Notes under the pieces: generated by a model
The model's input: only the letters and a program-made list of their open reading frames with translations
Told to the model about the DNA's origin: nothing
Database searches by the model: none
Source: Isoetes taiwanensis
Lineage: Eukaryota > Streptophyta > Lycopodiopsida > Isoetales > Isoetaceae
Direction: 5' to 3'
Length of the DNA stretch: 64,000 bases
Assembly: GCA_021234155.1 (NCBI GenBank)
Contig: JAJEKV010000025.1
Span: 15,595,843-15,659,842 of the forward strand
In this document: piece after piece, positions 42,600 to 54,339 of the stretch
How the letters are laid out: every line of letters begins with the position of its first letter
How positions within the stretch are numbered: position 1 is the first letter of the stretch
Position numbers and translations under genes: made by a program

Positions 42600-45120
42600 A
42601 CATTTTGCTTTGCAAACTTATTCATTAATAAGGCTGTCTTTTTTATAAATTTGTTGGTTGATGTTTAAGTGGCAAAAATTTATAGTCACTTGGAATAGTA
42701 ATGGCATTTTGCATTATTCACCAGTTGATTGATTGGTCAGTAGAGTAGATGCTGCACTATATGCCAACATTTATTGTCAGGAGAGTTGATGAAAAGTATA
42801 AAACATCTGTGGGATGCTTAAAAGTTGGAATTCAATTTTATGTACAAGCTTTGTGTCCATTCAGCTGTTTGTTTTAGCAGACCCTGCAAACGAATATTCT
42901 TGCCTCTTAAGCTACAACTGTTGTGAGCACTTCTCTTTGTGGTTTTTGTAAGATTTGACTTTAGTCTAGAAATTGCATGCAGACATGCTATTTGTGCCAT
43001 CCTTTTGCTGTATTTGTTTTTCTAAACTATGGACTTCTTGGCAGCTATTGGATCAAACGTTGCTTGAAGATTAGGGCATCCAAGTATGAGATTGGCCTGA
43101 TGCCATACTCACACAAGAAACCTTGATTCTATTGGTGCTTTGTTCTGGCTTGCATGCACACAGGTCCGTTGTCCTAGAAGCACTTGGACTTAACTTTCCC
43201 AGTATTTGGAGACTATAGATAAGAATTCAATTATATGTATGTTCCAAATTTGCGATGCAATCTCAAGAAACTGATTACAATGAATTCATTTATATTAACT
43301 TTAGTTATTGCTGTCTTATTCAGTGTGTCTGTTGCTTTTGCTTCGATATCTTTATTGAACAGGATCCTAAAGGGTTTCCATAAACTTGAAGGCCCATTTG
43401 AAAAAGCATAGGACAACTGGTCTCTAGTGGTTTCTAGAACATGTGACATTTGTGGCATACAACATTCTGAAGGTGGTGGTTCTTCCTTAATTCTTATCTG
43501 ATGAAATGCATACTTATTCTTGATTGTTTTCTTATTAAACGGAAAATAACTTATAGGGCTTTGAATATCTGAGTATGCAAGAATTCTTTGGGGTGATAAT
43601 ATGAAGTCATAAATCAGGCCAAACCAGTGAGCTTACACTATAGATGTTAATATGAACAGATGTACATCAACATTAGTGTGCAGAAATTTGAAGCCATATG
43701 GCACTTCATTCTTAACATCATCCTTCCTCTAGGATTCATGCTTATTTGCCTCCATAGGCAACAACTCATGGTGGCATTTGGTAAAATATAAAACATGTGA
43801 TTGTCATTGTTGATGTTATGCACACTCTTGCAAAATAAGCGATTAAATAGCGATTTCTATTTATCTATTAGGTGGAGGTGTTTGCTGCTATACATGGATT
43901 TCACGTATTCAGGTATGGTGTGCCTATGTAGTTGAAGCATCCAAAATATTGGATGCCAGTACGTTGGATAAGCTGTTGCAAAGATGTTATTCATGGACAC
44001 TCTGCGTGAAAGCCCAAGAGCTATGTTCTCAATCACAGTATTGAATATATCCTTTTGTATTAGGACTAATATGCATAATTCATGTAGAGCCTGGGGAATT
44101 GATGAGCCCATCATTCTCAGGCCTTTATTTTATCATTTGTTGGGTGAGAAAGGATACTACTACAAGGTCTTCCAATGCAATACTTTGCAATCCTCAAAGG
44201 CGATACCAAAATGTAAATGTACTAATATGTAAAATATACGGGTTGCCTTCTAAAGTTGTAGACTGAGGTTGACTCCATGTACATTGCGGCAGGATATGAG
44301 GATCCATATTTAATGAAGAAAATGAGAAGTATATTCTTTATTGCAACAAAGCAAACAAAGATAAAAATTATAGCTTTCAACTGGTTGCTCATTCCAAAAT
44401 AAAGAGTTGAAACTCAAAGTCACGTAAATTCTTGCCATTTTAAATGTTAAATAGCATCTTGAATAAGTCTCCATGGTGCACTAAAAGTTAAATATGATGC
44501 TTCCCATACTAATAACAATGCATTTCATGTTTGAAGCATGGTCACCCTATTTCTCGTCCAAAAACAATCCTTTCCATCGTACCCTTCCACAATAAAAATT
44601 TGTATTTCTCACCCCCACTACTACTTCACATCTCTATTTGAAAAGATATCAAAATTCTACGTATAAGATTCTATGAGGTATATACGATCACATGATAAGA
44701 TTATACTACAATTAGAGTTTAGGTTAATCAAGATGTGGCTTCATTGTAACTTCAAGAATGGTAATTAATGACTTGCATTCCAACCTTTTGAAAACGAGGG
44801 GTGTATCGTTAAAGTTCTTCAATCATTATGCTTCCTTAGCTTAGCCTGATCAAATATATAAATTGTGAGCGACTATTTTTCTCATACATGATTTTACATG
44901 AGGGTACCGTAGCACACCTACTTTGATTTATTCCCTTGCTCAGCAGATCAAAATGTGGCATCCTAAAAGTCCATAGCCACCAATCTCAAATGATGTTGTC
45001 AACTCAAGTTAATCTAATATTGGATGAGTGAGCTCAAGTTATGGAGATCCATATCGTGAGGACATCTAATGCCCTCCTTGCTCCAGTTACAATGTTTGTT
45101 CTCCTTGCCTCCACTAGACC
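42600..45120. other. spacer, no gene recognised
   Basis: AT-rich sequence with only short frames. It may include introns or 3' sequence of the lysozyme-like relic and probably forms part of the Helitron whose 3' end is at 45170. Confidence 0.4.
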
Positions 45121-45142
45121 ACCTCTCTAAATTATTACTAAA

Positions 45143-45170
45143 GCCCGGCAACGCCGGGCACCATAACTAG
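45143..45170 (+). mobile_element. Helitron 3' terminus
   Basis: GCCCGGC-aac-GCCGGGC (45143-45159), seven bases later CTAG (45167-45170), then T. This is the classical Helitron end: hairpin, short spacer, CTRR, insertion before T. The element lies to the left; its 5' TC end was not located, so its extent and cargo are unknown. Confidence 0.6.
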
Positions 45171-45529
45171 TTTACATTAATGATGGACAACTTTACACTA
45201 ATGATGGACAACTGAGCCATCTAGCATTATGGACAATGAGGGCTTATCAAGTAGCCCTATAGAATTTACTACTAGAAGAGGGGTTGTTTACGATGTTAAC
45301 TTGCGGTATGTGTCAAATGCCCATGTCACAAAATTCGCAAACACTTCCATGACGTTGCACAAAATTTGAATGACATGGCAGGTAGAATGTCCCATGTCAC
45401 AGTTAGAACATCTAGTCGGATGTCACAATAGCATCCTATGTTGCATAACGTGCCACGTTGAAAGTGCAACGAGAGATGCCACCATTACAATATAAGACAC
45501 CTAAAATGGCTTATAATGACTTATCATGG

Positions 45530-45602
45530 TGTTGTTGGCAAAGCCTCGAACTTGCTAGCCAAAGCTTAGGGGTTCGAGTCTGCGAAAGAGATGCGTAATT
45601 TA
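45530..45602 (+). repeat. possible tRNA-derived SINE fragment
   Basis: GGGGTTCGAGTCTGCGA near 45577 resembles the tRNA B box, and GTTGTTGGCAAAGCC upstream could be a weak A box. No full cloverleaf was seen, so this is at best SINE debris. Confidence 0.25.
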
Positions 45603-45639
45603 TACATGATGAGCATTTGAAGTTGTTATGCAACTTGGA

Positions 45640-45795
45640 GGGTACATCTCAGTAGTGCATGGGCAACAATTTTACAACGTCAAAATGTGCACAGTTGTCG
45701 TGCTACATGGGGGGTACATCTCAGTAGTGCATGGGCAACAATTTTACAACGTCAAAATGTGCAACGTGGAGGGTACATCACAATAATGCATGCCA
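45640..45795. repeat. tandem repeat, 2 copies plus partial
   Basis: GGGTACATCTCAGTAGTGCA then TGGGCAACAATTTTACAACG occurs at ~45643 and ~45714, with a degraded third at ~45772. Confidence 0.8.
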
Positions 45796-46399
45796 CATGT
45801 TTACGACGACAAAATAACATATGATGTATGTTTCTTCAACATCAACAATGTTGCCATTACGTCGCATATGTGACATGGTGACATCTTTTCAAACATGCAG
45901 GAAACATTATTAAAACATGTGCATGCGACGTTTGACATCGTTGATATGTTGCTGAGACATTGCTACTGACATCGCAAAAAGTCACCTTCGTAGTTAGTGA
46001 TCTGCATACTGCCTTAAAAGTTCTTGCCATTCCTAGGAGTCAAAGACCTATAGCACAATGTCAATAAGAAACCTCAATCCAAGGATTGTACTACTATTAG
46101 GAACCGAAGACCTAAAGAACAATGTCAATGAAAAGCCTCAATTCTGAGGTTGCACATCAAAAACACCTAAGTGGGCTCTTTAGCATCTGATAGATGACTG
46201 GATGGCTTTAGTTGACCAATAAGTTTGCATTAATTTAGGAGTATAGAAGTTGAAATTGGTCCATTATGCATCAACAACTTGGCATCATTTAAGTTTTTAA
46301 TACTAATTGACAAATTGTTGAAAATGCAATCCACCAGTAGATATGAAGCGCTCAAAATATGCATTGTTTTCTTGATAATGTTGTCTTTATGATATGGTG

Positions 46400-46847
46400 G
46401 TGCTCGGGAGAATGGTTCAGAAAGCAAGAACAAGATAGCTATATGGGAATTGAACATAAGACCTGAACCATTGAGATATTTATAGAACCTTGGAAAAGGT
46501 TGAGATTCTATAATTGGCCCACCTACCTTTACCTTTTTCCAAAAAGGCTCCTTGGTCCCTATAAGGGGAAGAGATTTTTTTTATGGAGTGGGACCCATCT
46601 TCATCATCTTCTGCTCCTTCAACTGCCGCTTGCCAGCTTCCATAAACTATGCATTTGTTCTGCAGAGAGGATTCTCTAAGGGTGGTTTGTCCTAAATCAC
46701 ATCTTGCTTTCGCGAGTCCGGTTGGATGGAGAGCTTTGGGCTAAAGGTTTGGTTTTGAGAATCTTTAATGTTTTAGTGTTGGTTTACTAGATGTTTGAAC
46801 TTTTGATTACTGGCTAACCTTTGGTTTGTAACAAGTGATATCAGAGC
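46400..46847 (+). mobile_element. possible LTR-element relic (primer-binding-site motif)
   Basis: TGATATCAGAGC (46836-46847) differs at one base from the tRNA-Met primer site used by many plant LTR elements, and the preceding text ends GGTTTGTAACAAG like an LTR border. No second LTR and no pol sequence was recognised downstream. Very old if real. Confidence 0.3.
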
Positions 46848-46999
46848 ACGGTTCGCCATGGGAGGGGAATTTCCCGTATCTGTACGATGGGAGCATCATA
46901 TAGGTTCGGGGAGCATCATAGTGGTATAGAGCATGATTTTGGTGGACCAGATCATTGCACTAGCCATATTCTAACTCATTAGATTGGTTAGATGTAAGG

Positions 47000-49390
47000 G
47001 ACTTTAATTTAGGATAAACTACCCCAACTCCATAGGTAATATGAGTGTTGGCTTAGTTATGGGAGGAATAAGCTAGGATTAACGTGTGCGTTGTTAGAGT
47101 AGAGTTATGTTAAGTTTGGAGAACGAGCTCTCTTGTTTCTCAGGGCCATAACATTTTTCTAGGTAACTCGAATGGAGGCAATTCTTGCATCAACGCGTCG
47201 GGGACAGTCTAATTGACCAAGGACCATAGGTGGGACGCGCAAAAATGACATCAATGGGCCCTAGAGCAAAAGGGGCATGATCGGCAAAACAACATCTTAG
47301 AATTCAAAATAAACACGTATTTTCCCTATCACAACCCCATATTTTTTCGGGTATAAAAATTTCTGTTGTATAAAAATTCTATCATATTTTGCCATATAAA
47401 TGTTTTTTTTTTCCTCCCTCAACACAAATTTAAGCTTGCAACCTCCCAACTCCAACTTTAAGTGCTTTCTAGCATGCCAAGCTTCCATAAATGTGATATG
47501 TATATTTCATATATTTCTTATACACATCTAATACTTTGTTTTCTCTGCACGGAAACCCTTTTTAACAAAAGTATATTACGAGGACTTGAACTCTTGAGCT
47601 CCCACCACCAAACCAAACCCTTTACGAACATGATAAACTTTCTTTTAAATATAATATCTCTTGTTTTACTTAACCTATAACAGTAAGATTTCTGTCTAGT
47701 AATCACCTTTTCCTAAACCAACGCTGTGGTGGCAACAAATCCGCCGGACTTGTGCAACCATGGTGAGGTAGAAATAACCTAAGGGTTCTTACTGTCACTG
47801 CAGAATGGTTCTCGCAACCATATCGATGGACTTTCACACTGAGCAATGGAAGGGAGCTCCTCTGAGTAAGATAGAAACTTCTAAGTTGGATTCTAATCCA
47901 CCATCAGCTTTGATACGACGGTAATAATGTCAAGTTATCGACATTCCTAACCCAGAGCTTTAAATATTTCCCCCCTAGCACATGTCTCGGTAGTAAATTT
48001 CCCTCAGCCCTGCCATGACTTAATCTATATTACATTCATGTGATTTATCTTATATCTTACTTGACTTTATATACTAAGGTGAAGTAAAATTTATAGAGAC
48101 AACCATAAGTAACGTTATTTTTCTTTAGTATCCAAGTCTTAACTCGTCTCACTTCCTAGGGAACGGTTTTCTCTTGGCCCAACTGACTAGGGACTGCCAT
48201 GTAGCACCCCTCTACACTATGGGCCTAGCTTTAATCCTATCACCTTTCACTATTTCTTCTATAAATGAACTTACATATTCCAAGGATTTATGTGAATATC
48301 CCATAGATAGTACCACTTAAGGATCTAGCAAGAAAGGCCCCTTCTATTGTTAGGTTCTTTGTGAATTTATTACTCACCATGTTCTCCTCGGAATTGAAAT
48401 TCTTTCCCCCCTAAGCCACGTATTAAATCTTTGAAGGATTTTTAAACCCTTGCCGCCTTTCGACACAGACGTCTTTCTTCGGGCCTGCTGGTAGAGAGCA
48501 CCCCTGACCTACACCTAACGAATAGTAGTCTATCTTCTTCTTTAATATGTTTTCTACATCCATAGCCAATTTTCGTTGCCCTTACACGTGATACAGCGTA
48601 TATAATTCACGCTTTGGTTGTCATCATCTAGGTCATAGTCATGCCCTAAGTTAGCGAGTGAACCTTCATAAGAATCATAAGTTACCTACAGTCGTCAGGG
48701 TGCCCGCATTGCATTTTTAAAAACCTTCCTAAAATACCTACGTCTGATAGAACCCAGGCCATTAATTTCCTGCTACCCCGGCTTGTATCGATGTTTCGAG
48801 CCCAATATGTTCTAACTTACATCTCCATCTAGCCCATGGGGTTCACCTCTGCCTGATCCGAGTATGGTAATTGCTATTCGCTACCCATCCTGGAATTGTA
48901 CTATTTAATCCCACCATCTTGAGCTTTATTCTATTGGCCATGCCAATTACAACACCTTAGCATACAACAGATTCACTGTTGTTTGCACATTCTAGACATA
49001 GTCCAGACCCTTCATTGGTAAGTTTAGGGTACACTCGTCTTTATCTCCCTGTGTCACTGCATAGGCTACCTCTCCAAGATAATTATCGTACAAGTACGTA
49101 CATAGTAAACATATATCCTCGTCCCACAATACTAAAGCTCTGCTCTAACTCAGCTAAAGTGTAACCTTGGTAGTTCCTTGAAACAAAACCCATTGCCTAT
49201 GTACCTTTATGATGTGGCTGAGCCACCAACTTCCCAAATGGACAATGTCCAACTCTCTGTTGGAATTGTATATGCTGCCTACATTTTGATAGGGTCCCCA
49301 GGTACTTCAACCATTCTTTTTTCAACCATTCCTTTAGTGCCTTATGGTACTTCAACCACGTACATAAACTATGATCCCCCCCACGGGATT
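47000..49390. other. unassigned repeat-like sequence
   Basis: No gene recognised. Short frames only; may be the body of the putative LTR relic. Short direct repeats GGTACTTCAACCA (49300, 49345) are present. Confidence 0.3.
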
Positions 49391-49394
49391 ATGC

Positions 49395-49460
49395 GATAAT
49401 TCCGAAGGTTGCTACCCCAGGTGAAGAGTTGCTACCCCAGGTTGCTACCCCGAAGGTTGA
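49395..49460. repeat. short triplicated GTTGCTACCCC motif
   Basis: CGAAGGTTGCTACCCCAGGT, GAAGAGTTGCTACCCCAGGT and TGCTACCCCGAAGGTTG follow one another. Confidence 0.8.
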
Positions 49461-49632
49461 TCAGTTTCAACTATTGTCATCTTTGGCTCCCTCATAATGA
49501 GACGGAGGCATTAAACCCACTCGATCTCATAATAGAAAACCCCTACGTTCAAACCTTCCTTAACAACTGCCATAGGGTTGTCGTCTTAAGGGTCTTAAAG
49601 TCATAATCTATAGGAGGTGTATACGACAAGTT

Positions 49633-50421
49633 ATGGATGCCTGTACAAGGAATCGAGTTGTGGCAAAAGGGGGTATAGATGAGGTTCTTATTCCTAGAGG
49701 GCAGCCAAGACCGCTTCCTCCCTTCAAGACTATTAAAGACTCTAGCCAACTAGTGAAGGGCATCAAGGATTATATAACGCACTGGGATGATGTTCGAAAT
49801 AGAAAGCACACCTCCACCCTGAAGAAAAATCACATGGACTCTCGGGAGAAAGTTGTGACATGCCTAAGAAATGACGAAGCCATGTGGGGGCCGAGAGACG
49901 GGTTCTTACCGAGTCCGGATGGGAGGGCTCTCATGGAGCAAGCACATCTAAGAAAGTTGACTTGGGTCCTAACAATGGCTCCAAGTGGTTTGTGGGAAGC
50001 AAGGCCTCAAAGCCGGCGTGGTTTGATCTTCCCCGAAAGCGATCCTTTGAAGACATCAAGGAAGGATACTTTGTGCTAGTAAGGCCTGACGATGAGGATT
50101 GTCCAATATGGTTAGGGTGGTACTCTCTGATGTTGCCACCACCATGGCTGATGGAGAGGAGTTGCGTCCTGGATTACAAATTCAGTATTGGGAGCCCATT
50201 GGAAGACACAAGAAGGGCAACTTGAAGGAGCAATACATCGATTGCTGGGAGAAGAAGTGGAGGGCAAATCATGCCGATCCTCAAAGGAGGGGATGGAGTG
50301 TGTAGTATGGCCATATCCAACTTGTCACATTTCAAAGGACAAGACACACAAGATCCTAAAAAGGGAGATGGACAAAGCCATGAGCAACCTCCATGCTATA
50401 GCACTGTATGAGGGTAGATAA
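49633..50421 (+). pseudogene. decayed coding region, C-terminal part of an unrecognised family
   Basis: Coding-like blocks in successive frames: SSQLVKGIKDYITHWDDVRN, then RKRSFEDIKEGYFVLVRPDD and EDCPIWLG, then ELRPGLQIQYWEPIGRHKKG with DCWEKKWRANHADPQRRGWS, then VVWPYPTCHISKDKTHKILK, ending LHAIALYEGR and a stop at 50421. The order reads as one protein with at least two frameshifts. The EGYFVLVRPDDEDCPIWLG stretch resembles a small BAH/Tudor-type beta barrel as found at the C-terminus of some transposase-like plant gene families, but that is inference. A relation to the gene at 8.56-12.1 kb is possible but unproven. Confidence 0.4.
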
Positions 50422-50429
50422 TATTGAGA

Positions 50430-51227
50430 AGCTTGAAAACTTTCACAACTCGTGCTTTGTAAAGTTTATGAGGAAAACAAGTGACCCCGTTCTTGGTGTG
50501 TGATGTGTAATTTTACTCAAGCATTCAATTCAAATACTTTTTTTCTTTAGTATGAGTTCCATTTTCAGTCTGAGTTCCAAACGTCGAGATCTGACCCACT
50601 TTAATTAAATGCGACTTATGTATTAATGCTATATTTTCTTGCATGCAGGACTTTGGCCATCCGGATCTTCCGTTTATGTACAGCTGTGCCATGTTTTCAC
50701 TTTGAGATGCTTTTTTAAAGAAAATTAGCCCTCTCGGTTTACTTTAGGCCGGCTTGGTAGCAAATCCGACAGCTCTTTACTGCATTAAACCCCATTTGAG
50801 CTTCCCACTTTGTTCACAAATCATAGAAGAGGTTAATGCTTTCTTTAACAAAGCATTTTTCTTTAACAATGCTTTCTACTTCTTCAGCAACAGAGCTTGG
50901 TGGAAAAGGTTAAGTGCAGCTTCTGGAACTCAATTCATGGATTTTGCTTCTGCAACAGATGGATGGTTTTGCACAATGTTGGGTAGGATCTTTAGGGTGC
51001 CGAGCTTGGATCTTTTTTGTAGATGTTGTGTTAAACTGCTCGGCCTTGAAATTGTAAAACTTTGGAACTGTAATGTAAAAACTTGTATTACCGTTTGGAC
51101 AACTGGGAGTAGCCTGTTATGTTTGATGTACACGGAATTTGCGTTCTTTTTTCCATTCCAAATTGTAGGGAGGTGCTAGATCGCAGTACAGGTTTAAGGA
51201 TCACATGGAATTTGTGACTCATTTCTG
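50430..51227. other. spacer; one unrecognised 141-codon frame
   Basis: The frame at 50754-51179 is rich in Phe, Cys and Leu and looks like untranslated or intronic sequence rather than a protein. Nothing else recognised. Confidence 0.35.
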
Positions 51228-51321
51228 ATGTTGTACGGTGGCATGGCCACCAGACCACTTTCCGATGTGGACAAAGCGGCCCACCGGAAAAGTGGGACCG
51301 ATGGCCATGCCACCACAACAT
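51228..51321. other. 94-nt near-perfect hairpin (miRNA-precursor- or MITE-like)
   Basis: The left arm ATGTTGT-(AC)-GGTGGCATGGCCA pairs with TGGCCATGCCACC-ACAACAT; an inner arm CCACTTTCCG pairs with CGGAAAAGTGG around a ~20-nt loop. Only small bulges interrupt ~30 pairs. No known miRNA was recognised. Confidence 0.75.
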
Positions 51322-54237
51322 GGAAAGTGGGAGCGGAGTTCTTTAGGCGGAGCTCTGACGATGAGTCTCGATGGCGCCTGGGTCTCCACGGCTATGGCGC
51401 TGAGCGGCTAGGCCTCTCTGCATCCTCTGGAGGTCGGCGGCTATGGCGCTCGCCCTGCTTTCTGTTTTTTGTTTTTTGTTTCACGAGAATGAGTGTCCAG
51501 GTCTTTTGCTCTGAAGAAAAAGCAAGTTATGGTGGTTTCTTATGCTTTCAAAGTATTTTTTCTTTTTATGCGTTAAGAAGATTTATTCTCTTGCATGCAG
51601 GTAGTGTGCCGGATATGGACTTAGTACAGGGATTATCCTTCAGTTTTCGGCCATGAAACTTGTTTTCTCCAATTTTTCAAGGGTAGCGCCCCTTTCTGGC
51701 CATCGGTAGCTTGCCACTGGTTTTGCTTGCCGCTAGCATATACAGGGTTGATGTTTCAAGGCCTAAATGTGAAGAAAGGACAGCAAAGCGGGTGGAAACA
51801 GACTTTGGATTTAAGCAACTAGCATTTTAGCATTAACAAAGGGGTTCTGCAAACTGGTTCTTGGGCCAGAATGTGTTGTAAAACAGAAGGATTCTGTTAA
51901 TTTACGACACCTTGTGTCGGATTTGATTCTCGAAGTTGGTGCCTATATACTGCACAAATGTCCTTCCCAATGTTCTTCCATTATCTGGCCATAGGCTATA
52001 TGTTTCTTTACTCTTGTTAACGCTGTAGTGCCATTATGAAGCAGTTTCATTTCTCCCTTGGCGTTTTGGGAATCATGTTTGTTGCCATCACTGTTTTGCC
52101 GGTCTCTCTTATTTTCTTGTATCTTTTCACAGCGACTTAAGATTGAAAAAACAAATCCAAGAACAAAGGGAAGGTTTTTTTTTTTGCTGCAGGTTATATG
52201 TGATCTTCAATGTAAAACCTTGTGAAAGTTTTGAATCTTAGATGAATTTTAAAAGTTTGAAGGTAAACTTTGAGTGAGAAACTTTTAATTTGAAATTTTT
52301 GAGTGAATGAAATACCGGTTGTAGGCTGCCAGGCTCCCAAAGACCACAGAATTAGCTTGCCTCTTTCCATTCCAGAATGTAAAGGTATGCCACGTGGCAC
52401 CATACAATTCACTTTCAGTCCAAAATTGCGACCCACTTTCCATGTTATCTACACATATATAACTCATTCTCCAAAGATTCGATTCTTTTGTTCTTTTTTA
52501 TATAAATGACACGTATGCATATTTTCGGGTTCTTTTTCCTGGGTACAGGGGTTTTTAGCTGTGATTCTCCGGTGGAAGATTTAGCTCTCCCGTCTTCAAC
52601 GAAGAATGTGGTATAAAGTGGAAGACATCGCCTTTAGCACGTTTTTCTGTTGCATAGCTTTTTGCCGCCATATTGAATGGCCAACGTATTCCTTTGCTTC
52701 TGCGCCTTGCGTGATCATGACAGAAAAGAAAAATACTTGAGTGGAGGTGCCGGAGAGCTGAATCTTTTCTATTGCAGATATGGGGCTAGTTGCAAATCTA
52801 CTTCTTCAAGTGATGGTTATGTTCTCTACTCCCGACCTAATTGTTTGCATATTTTCTTGAAGACTTGAATAATGTTCTCCTGAAGAATGAACTGCTCTTC
52901 CAAAGCTCTCGCTATCTTGGCAATGTATTTGAAGTTTACTTTCGCAGGCGTGATGGCGCTTGTGGCCCGCGATTCAAGAGAAATGAGTCATTTGAAATGC
53001 GTTTGGAATTGGGGCTCTGTTTTTAGATTTGTCATGCAGAGTAATGATGGAAGCCGGCATGATTCTATTGTGTACAAATTGCACGAGCCTGATTACCGAT
53101 AGAATATGTAAGATGCAAAACACCTTCTACTAAGATGTAATGCTAAACAAGCCAGATATATGCAAAACATGCTATATTTTGTTTCTTGAAGCCTTTTATA
53201 TCCGAAAAATTATATACGATTCTGGCTGAACGTTGGACATAGCCTAACCGGATGCTCTAAGCCCACGATGATTCTTTGGGTTTGAGTATCGCATCACAAA
53301 GATGCAAAAGATGTAGTCAAGTTTGCAAAAGTCAAGAATTGGGGAAAAGGTCAGGTTTTTGCATTTGAGCCCAATGTCTGGAGCATTATGTTGTGTCAGT
53401 CTGTTACCTTTCATAGAGATTTTCTTTGTCAATAACTGGTAGTCTCTTTATTTCTGCACTTACATTGCTGTGTCCAATTTTAGCTAAGTATTGCCCATGC
53501 CTAGATGTAAGGTCTTCACACTGTTATGCTCTAGCACCGCACTCATGTATGCTCCATCCAGAATAACCACCATGAGCATAAATTTGCTGGGTCTAAAGCT
53601 GCGACCAATGGCAAATTTCGAGCCTCTGTTAATTGATCCACTGTCCAGCCACAACTTCTGGCTGTTTGCATCAAATTGTTGAATGAAATGAGTGATGTTA
53701 TTTTCAAATCCGTAGGCATAGCATCCATTTTATTCTCCCAATACAAATTAGGGTCTTCAGCCCCCTTCTTTTCTGGTGGCGAATGTTAGCAGTAGCTACA
53801 GATGTTCAATTCCATCAACTCCGTTGCCAAGTATGGTTCCCACATTTTTGTTTGATGTGTACCCGTTCAGGATTTCTCTAGGTTGAGGATTTAAATAGAT
53901 GCAAGTTCCTTGCTTCGTGATAGCCTTGAGGTTGTAAATATCAGGGTTCTGAAGAAAATTCTTGCTTCATGTGAGCTTTAAGCAAAGTAGACTTGCAGCC
54001 AATTTTAAGTCGAGTGTTTGTATTTTATTTGTATTCTCTGTTCTGTGTTTGATCTTCAAGTACTGGCTTCAGCTCCAGATGGCTTTAATGAACAGTGGCA
54101 GATAGTGGCATGCATAGCCTTTGTTTTTTATGATATACTACATAGGAGTAAGCTTTCCTCTTTTTTAGATATATCTGTGGCACAACGTCCATGAATACAG
54201 GTGTGGAAATGGCCCCTGGATTACATTCTTTCACATA
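51322..54237. other. spacer, no gene recognised
   Basis: Mixed-composition sequence with many short frames of no family resemblance. The 142-codon frame at 51228-51656 begins inside the hairpin and is low complexity. Confidence 0.35.
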
Positions 54238-54239
54238 GA

Positions 54240-54336
54240 AAAATTCTGATTGGCACTGGCTGGAAATAGTGAAAGTGAAGCCAAAAATACAAAATTCTGA
54301 TTAGCACTGGCTGGAAATAATGAAAGTCAAGCCAGC
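54240..54336. repeat. 51-bp tandem duplication
   Basis: AAAATTCTGATTRGCACTGG then CTGGAAATARTGAAAGTSAAG occurs at 54240 and 54291. Confidence 0.85.
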
Positions 54337-54339
54337 TCT

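Noticed and set aside
45560-45600. tRNA gene suggested by a B-box-like GGTTCGAGTC
   Set aside because: No acceptor stem, anticodon arm or proper A box could be laid out; kept only as a weak SINE-like note.
51228-51656. 142-codon plus-strand ORF as a protein gene
   Set aside because: It starts within the hairpin palindrome, is low complexity and has no domain; the minus-strand ORF in the same place is the mirror of the palindrome.
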